This document shows, one piece after another, positions 25,362 through 34,450 of a DNA stretch of 64,000 bases (the first letter of the stretch is position 1; every line of letters begins with the position of its first letter). The notes below the pieces were generated by a model. The model was not told the DNA's origin and ran no database searches. It saw only the letters and a list, made by a program, of their open reading frames with translations. A program made the position numbers and the translations under genes. The stretch lies in NCBI GenBank assembly GCA_039192165.1, contig JBCCXD010000013.1, forward strand, positions 8,990-72,989, in the 5' to 3' direction. This DNA is from Dinoroseobacter sp039192165. GTDB taxonomy: Bacteria; Pseudomonadota; Alphaproteobacteria; Rhodobacterales; Rhodobacteraceae.

Positions 25362-25397
25362 TGCGGGCGTCCGTTTGCTGGCTTGCTCGGACGCCCG
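25362..25397. terminator. Hairpin after pheS
   Basis: GCGGGCGTCCG and its complement CGGACGCCCGC form an 11-bp stem with a 14-bp loop, 11 bp after the pheS stop. The following T-run is poor. It lies between pheS and the convergent small gene at 25409 and may serve both. Confidence 0.55.
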
Positions 25398-25408
25398 CGA
25401 TTTGCCCC

Positions 25409-25591
25409 TCACTGCAGTTTTTGGCTGCTCAAGAACTGCGTGTCGGACAAACTTTCAAGCGCCTCTGCGCGCCTGTCCTGTTCCGTGGACAATGCAGAGA
25501 CTGTCACAACCGCAGCCACCATCATTGCGACTGCAAACAGGTGCGAACTTCGTGCGGCGCCAGAGTCGTTTCCTAGAAAACGGTGTCTCAT
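25409..25591 (-). CDS. Small single-helix membrane protein
   Basis: 60 residues: basic start, one membrane helix (HLFAVAMMVAAVVTVSAL), then an acidic and Gln/Ser-rich tail. GGGGGA lies about 9 bp before the ATG. No family recognised. It is one of three minus-strand small membrane-protein candidates between pheS and pheT. Confidence 0.45.
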   Translation of the reverse strand: MRHRFLGNDSGAARSSHLFAVAMMVAAVVTVSALSTEQDRRAEALESLSDTQFLSSQKLQ

Positions 25592-25817
25592 TCCGGGTGT
25601 CCCCCAACCCTGTTATCTTTGTCCAGACAGGTGTGGGAGCTATCCACGGGCAGCCATGTCTGGTCCGAGATGCAGCGATAAGGCGCGTTTTAGCTTGGAA
25701 TGTGGCAAAACAGGGGCGAATTGTGGCGATATACTCAATTCTGTCGAGTACCGCCGATTGTTTTGCGGAAATTGAACGATTGTCGCTTGTTCGCGGGGCT
25801 TTCGGGCTTCTGTCGCG

Positions 25818-26000
25818 TCACTCGGAGAGAATCAAGGTCGGTGGTCCTGGTTCAATGTGCACAATGCTCACCGGAGATGTCTTCCGGCTTACCGCGTAGT
25901 CCGCCACCGCCGCTGCGACGACAACAAAGACCGCACCTGCCAGGATCATCTCGGCAAGGACGCTGCCATCGCTCTGCTGTGCCGATCGGGAAAGCCTCAT
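25818..26000 (-). CDS. Small single-helix membrane protein, possible CtrA target
   Basis: 60 residues with a polar N-terminus (SRSAQQSDGSVLAEM), one helix (ILAGAVFVVVAAAVADYAV) and a short tail. A good GGAGG sits 6 bp before the ATG. A perfect double CtrA-type box lies about 45 bp upstream. It is not recognised as a Flp pilin or other known small protein. The gap 25592-25817 shows nothing else. Confidence 0.5.
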   Translation of the reverse strand: MRLSRSAQQSDGSVLAEMILAGAVFVVVAAAVADYAVSRKTSPVSIVHIEPGPPTLILSE

Positions 26001-26039
26001 ACCAAACCTCCGGACAGGGAAGGCCGTTTTGCCCCATTG

Positions 26040-26055
26040 TTAACCAATCATTAAC
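26040..26055. promoter_or_regulatory. CtrA-type box TTAA-N7-TTAAC
   Basis: TTAACCAATCATTAAC fits the CtrA consensus and, because it reads GTTAATGATTGGTTAA on the other strand, it fits in both directions. It is centred about 47 bp upstream of the small gene at 25818-26000. Confidence 0.55.
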
Positions 26056-26144
26056 ACTGTGTTTCCTGTCCGGAAACTTGGGCAAAATTGTGGCGAAACA
26101 ATGGGGGGAAGATGGCCACGTGCGCAGCTTTCGGTGGAACGGAG

Positions 26145-26450
26145 TTACCTCGGCGGTCTTGCGAAGACGATGTTTCCGCGCTTGTGCATCGAGGCGCCAC
26201 TGGATTTGCAAGAAATTTTGCGCATCGACCCGAATCCCGATCCCGCCTTGCAACGGCTCGCCTTTTCACCGATCAGATCGATCCGGATTACAGATGCGCG
26301 GTCCGACTTTCTGACCGACAACGCATCTGCGCTCAGAATCGTATCTCCAAGTGACGGCGCGGATTTCATGACATATCCGGAGCCGATCACGCCAAGCAGC
26401 ATTATGCCGGAAAGCAGAGCTGGGAAAATGATAAAGCGCGACTGGCCCAT
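26145..26450 (-). CDS. Hypothetical protein with signal-like N-terminus
   Basis: 101 residues: a hydrophobic N-terminal segment (FIIFPALLSGIMLLGVIGSGYVM) followed by a basic, Ser-rich domain. The ribosome site is weak (AAGAGA). The opposite strand is also open here, so the call rests on the signal-like start and on agreement in direction with the two other small genes. Confidence 0.4.
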   Translation of the reverse strand: MGQSRFIIFPALLSGIMLLGVIGSGYVMKSAPSLGDTILSADALSVRKSDRASVIRIDLIGEKASRCKAGSGFGSMRKISCKSSGASMHKRGNIVFARPPR

Positions 26451-26641
26451 GGGTCTCTTGGTTGTGACAAACGGAGTGTTTCGGGAAGAAAAGCTAGCCC
26501 ATCAATTCGGCTAAAATTTGAGGCAAAAGAGGTCATAGCGCGCCAATCTTGTCCCAATCCAGCCATGTCAAGCGCCCCCTTTAACCGGGGCGCACCTTCC
26601 GTTAAGACGCGCGGGACACCGCTCGCAATGGATTTACCCCG

Positions 26642-29041
26642 ATGAAATTCACCCTTTCCTGGCTGAAAGCGCACCTCGACACCGACGCATCTTTGGATGA
26701 TCTTCTTTATGCGCTCACCGACCTCGGGCTCGAGGTCGAAAGCGTGCAGAACCCCGCGGAAAAGCTTAAGGAATTCGTTGTTGGAAAAGTGGTGCGCGCT
26801 GAGAAGCACCCCGAAGCAGATCGGCTGAAGGTCTGCCAGGTGGATTACGGCGAAGGGCCGGCTCAGATCATTTGCGGGGCGCCGAATGCGCGTGAGGGGA
26901 TCACAGTCGTTGTGGCGCGGCCGGGAGTTTACGTGCCGGGCATCGACACGACCATTGGCGTGGGCAAAATCAGGGGTATCGAGAGTCACGGAATGATGGC
27001 TTCCGAGCGGGAACTGGAGCTGTCCGACGAACATACGGGCATCATCGAGCTGCCTGGCGGCGATATAGGGCAGTCTTTCCCAGATTGGCTCGCGGCTCAT
27101 GAGCCGGCCAAAATCGACCCGGTCATCGAGATCGCTATCACTCCGAACCGCCCCGACGCGCTCGGTGTGCGCGGGATTGCCCGAGACCTTGCCGCGCGTG
27201 GGCTGGGTACCATGATCCCGCGCGACTGCGCACCCGTTGCCGGTACTTTCCCGTGTCCGGTATCTGTAACAATCGATGAGGATACGCTTGACGTTGCGCC
27301 GGTCTTCTATGGCCGTGTTATCCGGGGCGTGAAAAACGGGCCGAGCCCGGAATGGTTGCAGGATCTCCTGCGCGCGATCGGATTGCGCCCGATCTCGTTT
27401 CTCGTGGATGTGACAAACTATTTTACCTATGATCGCAACCGCCCGTTGCATGTATTCGATGCTGACAAGATCGCTGGCAACGCCTTGCGTCTTTATCGCG
27501 CCAAGGGAGGCGAGACACTCGTCGGTCTGGACGAAAAAGACTACACGTTCGGCAAAGGCATGGTCATCATCGGCGACGATAACGGTCCCGAAAGCATCGC
27601 CGGTGTGATGGGGGGACTGGCCTCCGGCGTGACGGAAGACACCACGAACGTCTTCGTCGAAGCGGCGTATTTTGATCCGGTGCGCACTGCATACACCGGT
27701 CGTGCACTACGGATTAATTCTGACGCCCGGTACCGGTTTGAACGCGGGATCGATCCAAACTGGACACCCGAGGGTCTGGAGCACGCCACCCGGATGATCC
27801 TCGAAAATGCGGGTGGCGCCCCCTCGGATGTGGTTGTCGCCGGTGAAATCCCGGATGTGGCGCGGGCCTACAAACTCGACACCGACCGTGTGCAGAGCCT
27901 TGTCGGGATGACCATCCCGGCGGAAGAACAGCGCGCCACCCTGGAAGCGCTGGGCTTTACGCTCGAAGGTGATATGGCGCATGTCCCCAGTTGGCGCCCC
28001 GATGTGCTGGGCGAGGCAGATCTGGTTGAGGAGGTCGCTCGGATTGCTTCACTGACCAAGCTGAAGGGCACGGCCTTACCGCGCCCGTCTGCCGGGGTGC
28101 CCAAACCGGTGCAGACGCTGCAGCAGCGCCGCCAAGCCATGGCACGCAGGACGTCGGCTGCGCTTGGCTACAACGAATGCGTCACCTATTCCTTCATTGA
28201 CCAGGAGGCTGCGGCCCTCTTCGGCGGTGGTACAGACGCCACCGCCCTCGAAAACCCGATCAGCTCCGAAATGAGCCATATGCGGCCGGCGCTTCTGCCA
28301 GGGCTGATGCGGGCCGCGGCGCGCAATCAGGCGCGTGGGTTTCTCGATCTGTCTCTCTTTGAGGTCGGACCCGCATTCCAGGGGGGCGAACCGGAAGAGC
28401 AGGTGACCGAGGTGGCCGGCTTGCTGGTGGGTCGCACCGGCCCCAAAGACGTGCATGGCGCCTCACGGCCTGTGGATGTTTTTGACGTCAAAGCGGATGC
28501 AGAGGCTGTGCTGAATGCAATCGGGGCGCCGGCCAAGGTCCAGATCCTCCGTGGTGGCTCGGGATGGTGGCATCCTGGAAGACATGGCCAGATTTGTCTG
28601 GGCCCGAAGAAGGTTCTTGGCGTGTTTGGAGAACTCCATCCGAAGGTCGTGTCGGCGATGGACCTGAAGGGTCCGGTCCTTGCATTCACACTTTGGCCTG
28701 AAGAAATCCCGGCGCCGCGCAAATCGTCTGCGACGCGTCCGGCGCTCACTTTGCGCGATCTGCAGCCCGTCGAGCGCGATTTCGCGTTTGTGGTGGATGC
28801 AGAGGTCGAGGCGCTGGCACTGGCCAATGCCGCGGCAGGGGCCGATAAGGGATTGATCACCGATGTGCGTGTGTTCGACGAGTTTATTGGCGGGGCGCTG
28901 GGTGACGGGAAGAAGTCGCTCGCGATCACCGTGCGCCTGCAGCCCACGGACAAGACCCTGACCGAACAGGAGATTGAAGCGGTTGCCGCAAAGATCGTCG
29001 CTAAGGTTGAAAAGGCGACCGGCGGGGCCTTGCGGAGCTGA
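26642..29041 (+). CDS. pheT: Phenylalanine-tRNA ligase beta subunit
   Basis: 799 residues, full length. Domains in order: N-terminal tRNA-binding OB fold (KVCQVDYGEGPAQIICGAPNAREG, about 60-90), B3/B4 editing domain (RPISFLVDVTNYFTYDRNRPLHVFDADKI, then AGVMGG), B5 (RAYKLDTDRVQSLVG), catalytic-like core (SYSFID-type NECVTYSFIDQEAAALF, NPISSEMSHMRPALLPGLM) and the C-terminal anticodon-binding FDX-ACB domain (PAVERDFAF-like PVERDFAFVVD). A GCGCCCC/GGGGCGC hairpin precedes it at about 26573-26594. Confidence 0.98.
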   Translation: MKFTLSWLKAHLDTDASLDDLLYALTDLGLEVESVQNPAEKLKEFVVGKVVRAEKHPEADRLKVCQVDYGEGPAQIICGAPNAREGITVVVARPGVYVPGIDTTIGVGKIRGIESHGMMASERELELSDEHTGIIELPGGDIGQSFPDWLAAHEPAKIDPVIEIAITPNRPDALGVRGIARDLAARGLGTMIPRDCAPVAGTFPCPVSVTIDEDTLDVAPVFYGRVIRGVKNGPSPEWLQDLLRAIGLRPISFLVDVTNYFTYDRNRPLHVFDADKIAGNALRLYRAKGGETLVGLDEKDYTFGKGMVIIGDDNGPESIAGVMGGLASGVTEDTTNVFVEAAYFDPVRTAYTGRALRINSDARYRFERGIDPNWTPEGLEHATRMILENAGGAPSDVVVAGEIPDVARAYKLDTDRVQSLVGMTIPAEEQRATLEALGFTLEGDMAHVPSWRPDVLGEADLVEEVARIASLTKLKGTALPRPSAGVPKPVQTLQQRRQAMARRTSAALGYNECVTYSFIDQEAAALFGGGTDATALENPISSEMSHMRPALLPGLMRAAARNQARGFLDLSLFEVGPAFQGGEPEEQVTEVAGLLVGRTGPKDVHGASRPVDVFDVKADAEAVLNAIGAPAKVQILRGGSGWWHPGRHGQICLGPKKVLGVFGELHPKVVSAMDLKGPVLAFTLWPEEIPAPRKSSATRPALTLRDLQPVERDFAFVVDAEVEALALANAAAGADKGLITDVRVFDEFIGGALGDGKKSLAITVRLQPTDKTLTEQEIEAVAAKIVAKVEKATGGALRS

Positions 29042-29160
29042 GAATGCGTTTACAGGGCCGCCGGGGCTTAAGGCCGTCGGTTTGCTTTTGCCTCCGACGG
29101 GGATATTTTTTGACTTGAATTGGGGACAAGGGGCCCTTTTGACAGCGAGGGAGAGGGTGA

Positions 29161-29631
29161 ATGGCTTTGCAAGTGTATTTGTCGGGTGAGATCCACACCG
29201 ATTGGCGGGAACAAATCATCGACGGCGCCCGGGGGTTGGATGTCGCCTTCTCAGCGCCCGTAACCGATCATGCGGCTTCCGATGACTGCGGCGTTGCGAT
29301 CCTCGGGGCGGAGCCAAGTAAGTACTGGCACGATCACAAGGGTGCGATGGTCAACGCGATCCGGACCCGAAAGGGTATAGAAGATGCCGACATCGTGGTG
29401 GTGCGCTTCGGAGAGAAATACAAGCAATGGAACGCAGCCTTTGACGCAGGATATGCCGCCGCCCTCGGCAAATCGATCATCGTTCTCAATCCAACCGAGC
29501 ATCAGCATGCGTTGAAAGAAGTGCACGCCGCGGCACTGGCAGTTGCCGAGCAACCTGCGCAGGTCGTCGAGGTTTTGCGGTATGTTCTGACGGGCACGCT
29601 ACCCGCAGGCAAGGCCGCGGCCGCGGAGTGA
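29161..29631 (+). CDS. YtoQ family protein
   Basis: 156 residues. VYLSGEIHTDWREQI at the start, ILGAEPSKYWHDHKGAMVNAIRTRKGIEDADIVVVRFGEKYKQWNAAFDAGYAAALGKSIIVL is typical of YtoQ, a family related to nucleoside 2-deoxyribosyltransferases. No function is established. GAGGG precedes the ATG; its stop abuts the stop of the convergent nadX. Confidence 0.88.
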   Translation: MALQVYLSGEIHTDWREQIIDGARGLDVAFSAPVTDHAASDDCGVAILGAEPSKYWHDHKGAMVNAIRTRKGIEDADIVVVRFGEKYKQWNAAFDAGYAAALGKSIIVLNPTEHQHALKEVHAAALAVAEQPAQVVEVLRYVLTGTLPAGKAAAAE

Positions 29632-30396
29632 TCAGATCACAAAACTGTCTGTGCGATTTCTGATTGCGCGGACAAGACTGAGTGCGGTCGTGGCCGATGT
29701 GCCGGGATTGTGCGGATCCGGTAGGGCGGTGACTTCGAAGCTGACCTCTGCGCCGCGTGCGTGCACCTGATAGGCGTGACTGTTTCCCTGCACGGCAGGG
29801 TTTGCAACAAGGCGCGCGCGTGTCCGATCGAATCCAGCACCTGCGAGGGCGAGGGTCGCCGCCACATTCGCGTTTTTGGGAAACCGCAGGGCCGCTTGCC
29901 GCGCGGTCCCGTCAAAAAGCACCTCTGGTCCGGTCAGAGCGGACAGGTTGCAGTTTTCGGCCGCCGGACTGTTTGCCCAGGCCGCCGGAGGCTTTGTGCC
30001 AGTGTACGTCACTTGCGCGATGTCGGACTTTTCAAGCGACGCCAGCAGATCTATTCCGCCGATGGCGCCTGCCGGGACCAGCAATTGCGCGTCCCCGCGT
30101 GGCGCGGCGCGCATTTGCGCCTCGGTTTCAGGGTCTGCCAGTGCTCCGACCGATGCGAGGAGCACAGAAAACCCCTCCATCAGGAGTCCGGGTGCCATCG
30201 CGCGGGCGGCGTCCTGTCCTGCGGCCTCGACCACCAGATCGGGAGCAAACCCGCGCACGGCGTCAAGTGACGCGAGCGCGATTGCGTGATTGGGCAGGGG
30301 GCGCGGAGTTCGCGTCAGCACGCCGATCTGCGCTGCGGGCAAGGCGCGCGCGACCGCCTGCCCGATAGCCCCGAAGCCGATGAGAACAAGCCTCAT
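29632..30396 (-). CDS. nadX: L-aspartate dehydrogenase
   Basis: 254 residues. Rossmann start LVLIGFGAIGQAVARAL, VVEAAGQDAAR, LVPAGAIGGIDLLAS, then FPKNANVAATLALAGAGFDRT (family signature) and DPHNPGTSATTALSLVRA with the conserved His. It oxidises L-aspartate to oxaloacetate or iminoaspartate with NAD(P); in NAD synthesis it can replace NadB, but no nadA or nadC is adjacent. Its start overlaps the GST stop (ATGA). Confidence 0.87.
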   Translation of the reverse strand: MRLVLIGFGAIGQAVARALPAAQIGVLTRTPRPLPNHAIALASLDAVRGFAPDLVVEAAGQDAARAMAPGLLMEGFSVLLASVGALADPETEAQMRAAPRGDAQLLVPAGAIGGIDLLASLEKSDIAQVTYTGTKPPAAWANSPAAENCNLSALTGPEVLFDGTARQAALRFPKNANVAATLALAGAGFDRTRARLVANPAVQGNSHAYQVHARGAEVSFEVTALPDPHNPGTSATTALSLVRAIRNRTDSFVI

Positions 30397-31094
30397 CCCT
30401 CACGAGGGGGTGTGACGAGGCCGGTCTGAACGGCCGGGCGCTCCAGGAAACGCTCAAGGTAAGCGGCTGTGTTCGGGTGGGCGTCCCAGCCGACCAGGTC
30501 GCGCGCGCCGTAATACTCCAATCCGCGCAGCCATGGGCAGATGGCAATGTCGGCGATGGAATAGTCGCCTGCAATCCAATCCTTGCTGTCGAGTTGACCT
30601 TCGAGAACAGCAAGCAGGCGCTTTGCTTCGGTGATGTAGCGCTCGCGCGGCCGCGGATCTTCGACTTGGGAACCGGCAAACTTCACGAAAAAGCCCAGCT
30701 GTCCGAACATCGGGCCCAGCCCTCCCATCTGGAACATAAGCCACTGCGTTATGTGCGCTTTGTCAGATGCGGTTTGGCCGATCAGCTTGCCGGTCTTCTC
30801 GGCCAGATAGAGCAGGATCGCGCCGCTTTCAAAAAGCGCGAGTGGTTTGCCGTCCGGCCCGTCCGGATCTATGATTGCCGGGATCTTGTTGTTCGGGTTC
30901 AGAGACAGAAACTCAGGGCTTTTTACGTCGGCATCCGCAAGGGTCACTCGGTGCACTTCGTAGGGCAGCCCGATCTCTTCCAATGCGATGGAAACCTTCA
31001 CGCCGTTGGGCGTTGGAAAGGAATACAACTGCAAGAGACTTGGATTTTTTGCTGGCCAGCGCGCGGTGATGGGGTGGTCGGACATGTCAAGCAT
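30393..31094 (-). CDS. Glutathione S-transferase (Nu-class, YfcG/YghU-like)
   Basis: 233 residues. The thioredoxin-like N-terminus LLQLYSFPTPNGVKVSIALEEIGLPYEVHRV continues with NPNNKIPAIID and LFESGAILLYLAEKTGKL (glutathione-binding ES pair). The helical domain contains GDYSIADIAICPWLR. The TPNGVKV start is typical of bacterial Nu-class GSTs with disulfide reductase activity. AGGAG is 7 bp before the ATG. Coupled to nadX. Confidence 0.9.
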   Translation of the reverse strand: MLDMSDHPITARWPAKNPSLLQLYSFPTPNGVKVSIALEEIGLPYEVHRVTLADADVKSPEFLSLNPNNKIPAIIDPDGPDGKPLALFESGAILLYLAEKTGKLIGQTASDKAHITQWLMFQMGGLGPMFGQLGFFVKFAGSQVEDPRPRERYITEAKRLLAVLEGQLDSKDWIAGDYSIADIAICPWLRGLEYYGARDLVGWDAHPNTAAYLERFLERPAVQTGLVTPPREG

Positions 31095-31256
31095 GCGGTA
31101 TCTCCTGTTCTTTGCCGCCAGAATAGCGGTCCTGACCGGCGCAAACAGGCCGATTTATGCACAGTCATTGCGCAGGCTGCGAACAGCGCGCAAGCGGGCT
31201 TTTCGTAGAGATCAAATTCTGTAGGGTCGGGGGCGAGTCTATTTGAGGGATCCCCC

Positions 31257-32075
31257 ATGGAAACGATTTCAAACGACCTGAGCCAAATGGCCGGACCTTA
31301 TTTACCGCTCCTGTGGAGCGCTGCGAAAGCCCTGATCGTTCTAGTCATAGGCTGGATCGTAGCCGGGCGGGTGGGAGCGATTACCCGCAACCGAATTAAT
31401 CGCGCGCCGCACATCGATAAGACCATAGGAAATTTTGCGGCGAGCATGGTGAAATGGGTGATCCTGCTTATGGTGCTGGTCGCCGTGCTGGGGATATTCG
31501 GGATCGAGGCAACAAGCCTTGTCGCGGTATTCGGTGCTGCCACTTTGGCAATCGGTCTGGCTCTTCAAGGGACACTGGCCGATCTGGCCGCCGGGTTTAT
31601 GCTGATCATTTTCCGTCCCTACAAGCTGGGCGATTTCATTGATGTTGGCGGAACCTCGGGAACGGTACAGGACCTCAACCTGTTCGTGACCGAACTGGTT
31701 ACCCCAGATAACGTCCAGATCATTGTGCCCAACGGACAGGCCTGGGGCAGCATCATCACGAACTTTTCGGCGCATGATACGCGGCGGGTCGATCTGGTTT
31801 ACGGTATCGATTACGGGGACGATGCTGAAAAAGCGAAATCCATCATTCTTCGGATTGCGGCCGAAGATGAGCGCACGCTGAGCGATCCCGAGCCTTGGGT
31901 GCGGGTGACCAATCTGGGCGACAGTTCGGTCGATCTGACCGCACGCATCTGGTGCAACGCGGCGGATTACTGGGAGCTGAAATTCGCCCTGACCCAGAAG
32001 GTCAAAGAAGCGTTTGATGCTGAAAACATCTCGATCCCCTATCCGCATTCGGTCGAGATCCAGAAAGCCGGCTGA
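31257..32075 (+). CDS. mscS: Small-conductance mechanosensitive channel (MscS family)
   Basis: 272 residues, three N-terminal membrane helices, the pore-lining TM3 (FGAATLAIGLALQGTLADLAAGFMLIIFRPYKLGDFI), the beta domain (GTVQDLNLFVTELVTPDNVQIIVPNGQAWG) and the C-terminal cage (VRVTNLGDSSVDLTARIW). It opens on membrane tension to release osmolytes. GAGGG precedes the ATG. Confidence 0.95.
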   Translation: METISNDLSQMAGPYLPLLWSAAKALIVLVIGWIVAGRVGAITRNRINRAPHIDKTIGNFAASMVKWVILLMVLVAVLGIFGIEATSLVAVFGAATLAIGLALQGTLADLAAGFMLIIFRPYKLGDFIDVGGTSGTVQDLNLFVTELVTPDNVQIIVPNGQAWGSIITNFSAHDTRRVDLVYGIDYGDDAEKAKSIILRIAAEDERTLSDPEPWVRVTNLGDSSVDLTARIWCNAADYWELKFALTQKVKEAFDAENISIPYPHSVEIQKAG

Positions 32076-32082
32076 AGGAAAA

Positions 32083-32107
32083 GGCGCCCCATTGGGCGCC
32101 TTTTTTT
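32083..32107 (+). terminator. Rho-independent terminator of mscS
   Basis: GGCGCCC-CATT-GGGCGCC stem-loop followed by T7. It overlaps the space before the convergent ald stop at 32111. Confidence 0.95.
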
Positions 32108-32110
32108 AGC

Positions 32111-33226
32111 TCAGGCCGCGAGGAGGTCGGTGTCTGTGACCGGCAGGCCCAACGCTTCACCAACCGCGCGATAGGTCAATTTGCCCGCATGTACATTAAG
32201 GCCTGCCCGCAGATGCGGATCGTCCGCAACGGCGTCCCGCCAGCCCTTGTCGGCAAGGTTGAGCATATAGGGCAGTGTGGCATTCGACAGCGCGAGTGTT
32301 GCCGTGCGCGCCACTGCACCTGGCATATTGGCTACGCAGTAATGCATGATGCCGTCAACTTCGTAGATCGGGTCCTGGTGCGTTGTTGCGCGGGAGGTTT
32401 CGAAGCAGCCGCCCTGATCGATGGCAACATCAACAATTGCGGCACCGGTCTTCATGTCAGAAAGCTGGGCACGGCTTACGAGCTTGGGCGCGGCAGCGCC
32501 TGGCACCAAGACTGCGCCAATGACCATGTCGGCGCGCGCAACTTCTTCGGCGGTATTTGCCCGACTTGCATAACGCGTGCTGAAAACGCCGCCGAACACT
32601 TCGTCCAGATGGCGGATGCGTGACAGTGACCGGTCAAGGACAGTTACACGCGCACCCATGCCCGCAGCGATGCGTGCAGCATGAGTTCCCACCACACCTC
32701 CGCCGATAACGGCAACTTCGGCGGGGCCCACGCCAGGGACGCCGCCCATCAGAACGCCGCGCCCGCCATTGGCCTTTTGCAGGGTCCATGCCCCCATCTG
32801 CGGGGCCAGCCGTCCAGCGACTTCGGACATTGGAGCAAGTAGCGGCAGTGAGCCATCCGGTGCGGTGACGGTCTCGTACGCAATTGCCGTAACGCCCGAC
32901 GCAAGAAGATCGCGGGTCTGTTCTGGGTCCGGTGCAAGGTGGAGGTACGTGAACAGCAGCTGACCTTCGCGCAGCATAGCGCGCTCCACGGCCTGCGGCT
33001 CCTTGACCTTTATGATCATGTCGGCACGTGCGAAGATCTCTTGGGCGGTATCCACGATTTCGGCGCCTGCTGCAGCATAAACGGTGTCTTCAAATCCTGA
33101 GCCCGTGCCAGCGCCTTTTTGGACGATGACGCTGTGGCCATGCGCGATGGCCTCGGCGGCGGCGTTCGGGGTCAGACCGACGCGAAACTCTTGGGGTTTG
33201 ATTTCGGTTGGGCAGCCAATCAGCAT
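32111..33226 (-). CDS. ald: Alanine dehydrogenase
   Basis: 371 residues, normal length. GCPTEIKPQEFRVGLTPNAA at the N-terminus, catalytic Lys region MIIKVKEPQ, YLHLAPD with the catalytic His, AVIGGGVVGTHAARIAAGMGARVTVLDRSL (NAD fold), and MPGAVARTAT. It interconverts L-alanine with pyruvate and ammonia. GGGAGG precedes the ATG. A divergent Lrp-type regulator probably controls it. Confidence 0.97.
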   Translation of the reverse strand: MLIGCPTEIKPQEFRVGLTPNAAAEAIAHGHSVIVQKGAGTGSGFEDTVYAAAGAEIVDTAQEIFARADMIIKVKEPQAVERAMLREGQLLFTYLHLAPDPEQTRDLLASGVTAIAYETVTAPDGSLPLLAPMSEVAGRLAPQMGAWTLQKANGGRGVLMGGVPGVGPAEVAVIGGGVVGTHAARIAAGMGARVTVLDRSLSRIRHLDEVFGGVFSTRYASRANTAEEVARADMVIGAVLVPGAAAPKLVSRAQLSDMKTGAAIVDVAIDQGGCFETSRATTHQDPIYEVDGIMHYCVANMPGAVARTATLALSNATLPYMLNLADKGWRDAVADDPHLRAGLNVHAGKLTYRAVGEALGLPVTDTDLLAA

Positions 33227-33368
33227 GTGAACCTCCCTGCTGAGGATGGGTTTTTTGATGCATCAAGCATGACAGAACCGAGATGAATTGCTTTGAAAAC
33301 TTGCGCGTATTACAGTACATTCTCACAAGAATTTTGCGTGTTCAGTAAATTATTAAGGAAAACTTTGC

Positions 33369-33833
33369 GTGCAAACGAATCTAGACGAGACAGATTTGCG
33401 CTTGCTGGCTGCTTTGCAGCGGGAAGGACGCCTGTCAAATGCTGAGCTGTCAGAACGCGTGCACCTTTCGCCTTCAGCCTGCCACCGGCGTGTCGCGCGG
33501 ATGGAGGAAGCCGGCGTGATCCGCGACTATGTTGCGTTGCTTGACCCGCGTGCCGTCAACCGAAAGACAACCGCATTTGTAGAGATCACCTTGAGTGGCC
33601 AGGCTGACGAGGTGCTGGCCGAGTTCGAGGCAGCGGTGGCGCGCATCCCGGATGTACTGGAGTGTCATCTGATGGCGGGTTCTGCTGACTACTTGTTGAA
33701 GGTTGTCGCAGCGGATACCGAGGACTTCGCCGCCATTCATCGCCGGTATCTTGCCAAGCTGCCCGGGGTGGCGCAAATCCAGTCCTCATTTGCGCTGAAG
33801 ACTGTGTTCAAGACCACCGCACTGCCGGTCTAG
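33369..33833 (+). CDS. Lrp/AsnC family regulator, probably of ald
   Basis: 154 residues from GTG 33369 (AAGGA 9 bp upstream). Helix-turn-helix LDETDLRLLAALQREGRLSNAELSERVHLSPSACHRRVARMEEAGVI, then a RAM ligand-binding domain. It matches the AldR/BkdR type encoded divergently from alanine dehydrogenase. Operator sites are expected in 33227-33368, an AT-rich gap where I could not define one. Confidence 0.92.
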   Translation: MQTNLDETDLRLLAALQREGRLSNAELSERVHLSPSACHRRVARMEEAGVIRDYVALLDPRAVNRKTTAFVEITLSGQADEVLAEFEAAVARIPDVLECHLMAGSADYLLKVVAADTEDFAAIHRRYLAKLPGVAQIQSSFALKTVFKTTALPV

Positions 33834-34450
33834 ATTACGCCGCGCAACACAAACGCACCCATCAGGACGGCGATTGCGGCAACCCATGAGGCCAACGCAC
33901 GCCAGAAGATCATCAGCCAGTCTGCCTCCGTCAGCATGCGACTGGCCTGAACCACGCCGGCAGGCAGAGCAATCGCGGACAGCGCTCCTCCTGCCATGCC
34001 GAACAGAAAAGGCAAAGGAAGATCGCCAAGCGGGTGGTCCTCCATCAGATAGCGCGCGCTCAATAGCATGGACGCGCCGGCAGCGAAAAGCGGTACGAGT
34101 GAAGGCAAGCGAGGTGCGATAATCCCCATACCACCGATTGCCAGCGCAATTCCTGCCAGTCCAAGCGCGCTGACAGGAGGGGCGAGGGGGCCCAGCCCGA
34201 ACCCAAGAACCGCGCAAATCGCGACCACAGGCCAGGCGGCCAGCATACCTTCCTCGCGCCAGATCGAGAGGAGTAATCCAGTCCCCACAAGCACAAGTGC
34301 GGTGGGCAGGGCGAGCCAAGGTTGCGCGACACCCTGAACAAAAAGCTCGTAACCCTGTTGCCCGGCTTGAAAGGCATGCGCCTTCGCCGGGTTGCCGTGG
34401 AAGGCTGCAGAGCAGACTGCTGCGGCTGCACCGACGTGCCGTCGGATCAT
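33830..34450 (-). CDS. Multi-pass membrane protein coupled to HupE/UreJ
   Basis: 206 residues from ATG 34450, which overlaps the hupE stop (ATGA). A signal-like start, then about six hydrophobic helices (ALPTALVLVGTGLLLSIW, AWPVVAICAVLGFGLG and others) and a HPLGDLPLPFLFGMAGGALSA segment. It resembles a second UreJ-like subunit without the His-rich metal motif. Longer open frame upstream is antisense-free overlap with hupE and not coding. It converges with the Lrp gene, stops overlapping by 4 bp. Confidence 0.75.
   Translation of the reverse strand: MIRRHVGAAAAVCSAAFHGNPAKAHAFQAGQQGYELFVQGVAQPWLALPTALVLVGTGLLLSIWREEGMLAAWPVVAICAVLGFGLGPLAPPVSALGLAGIALAIGGMGIIAPRLPSLVPLFAAGASMLLSARYLMEDHPLGDLPLPFLFGMAGGALSAIALPAGVVQASRMLTEADWLMIFWRALASWVAAIAVLMGAFVLRGVI

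Noticed and set aside
26059..26514. Plus-strand 151-codon frame between pheS and pheT
   Set aside because: No hydrophobic pattern, ribosome site or family; the minus frame has a signal-like start. Neither is certain.
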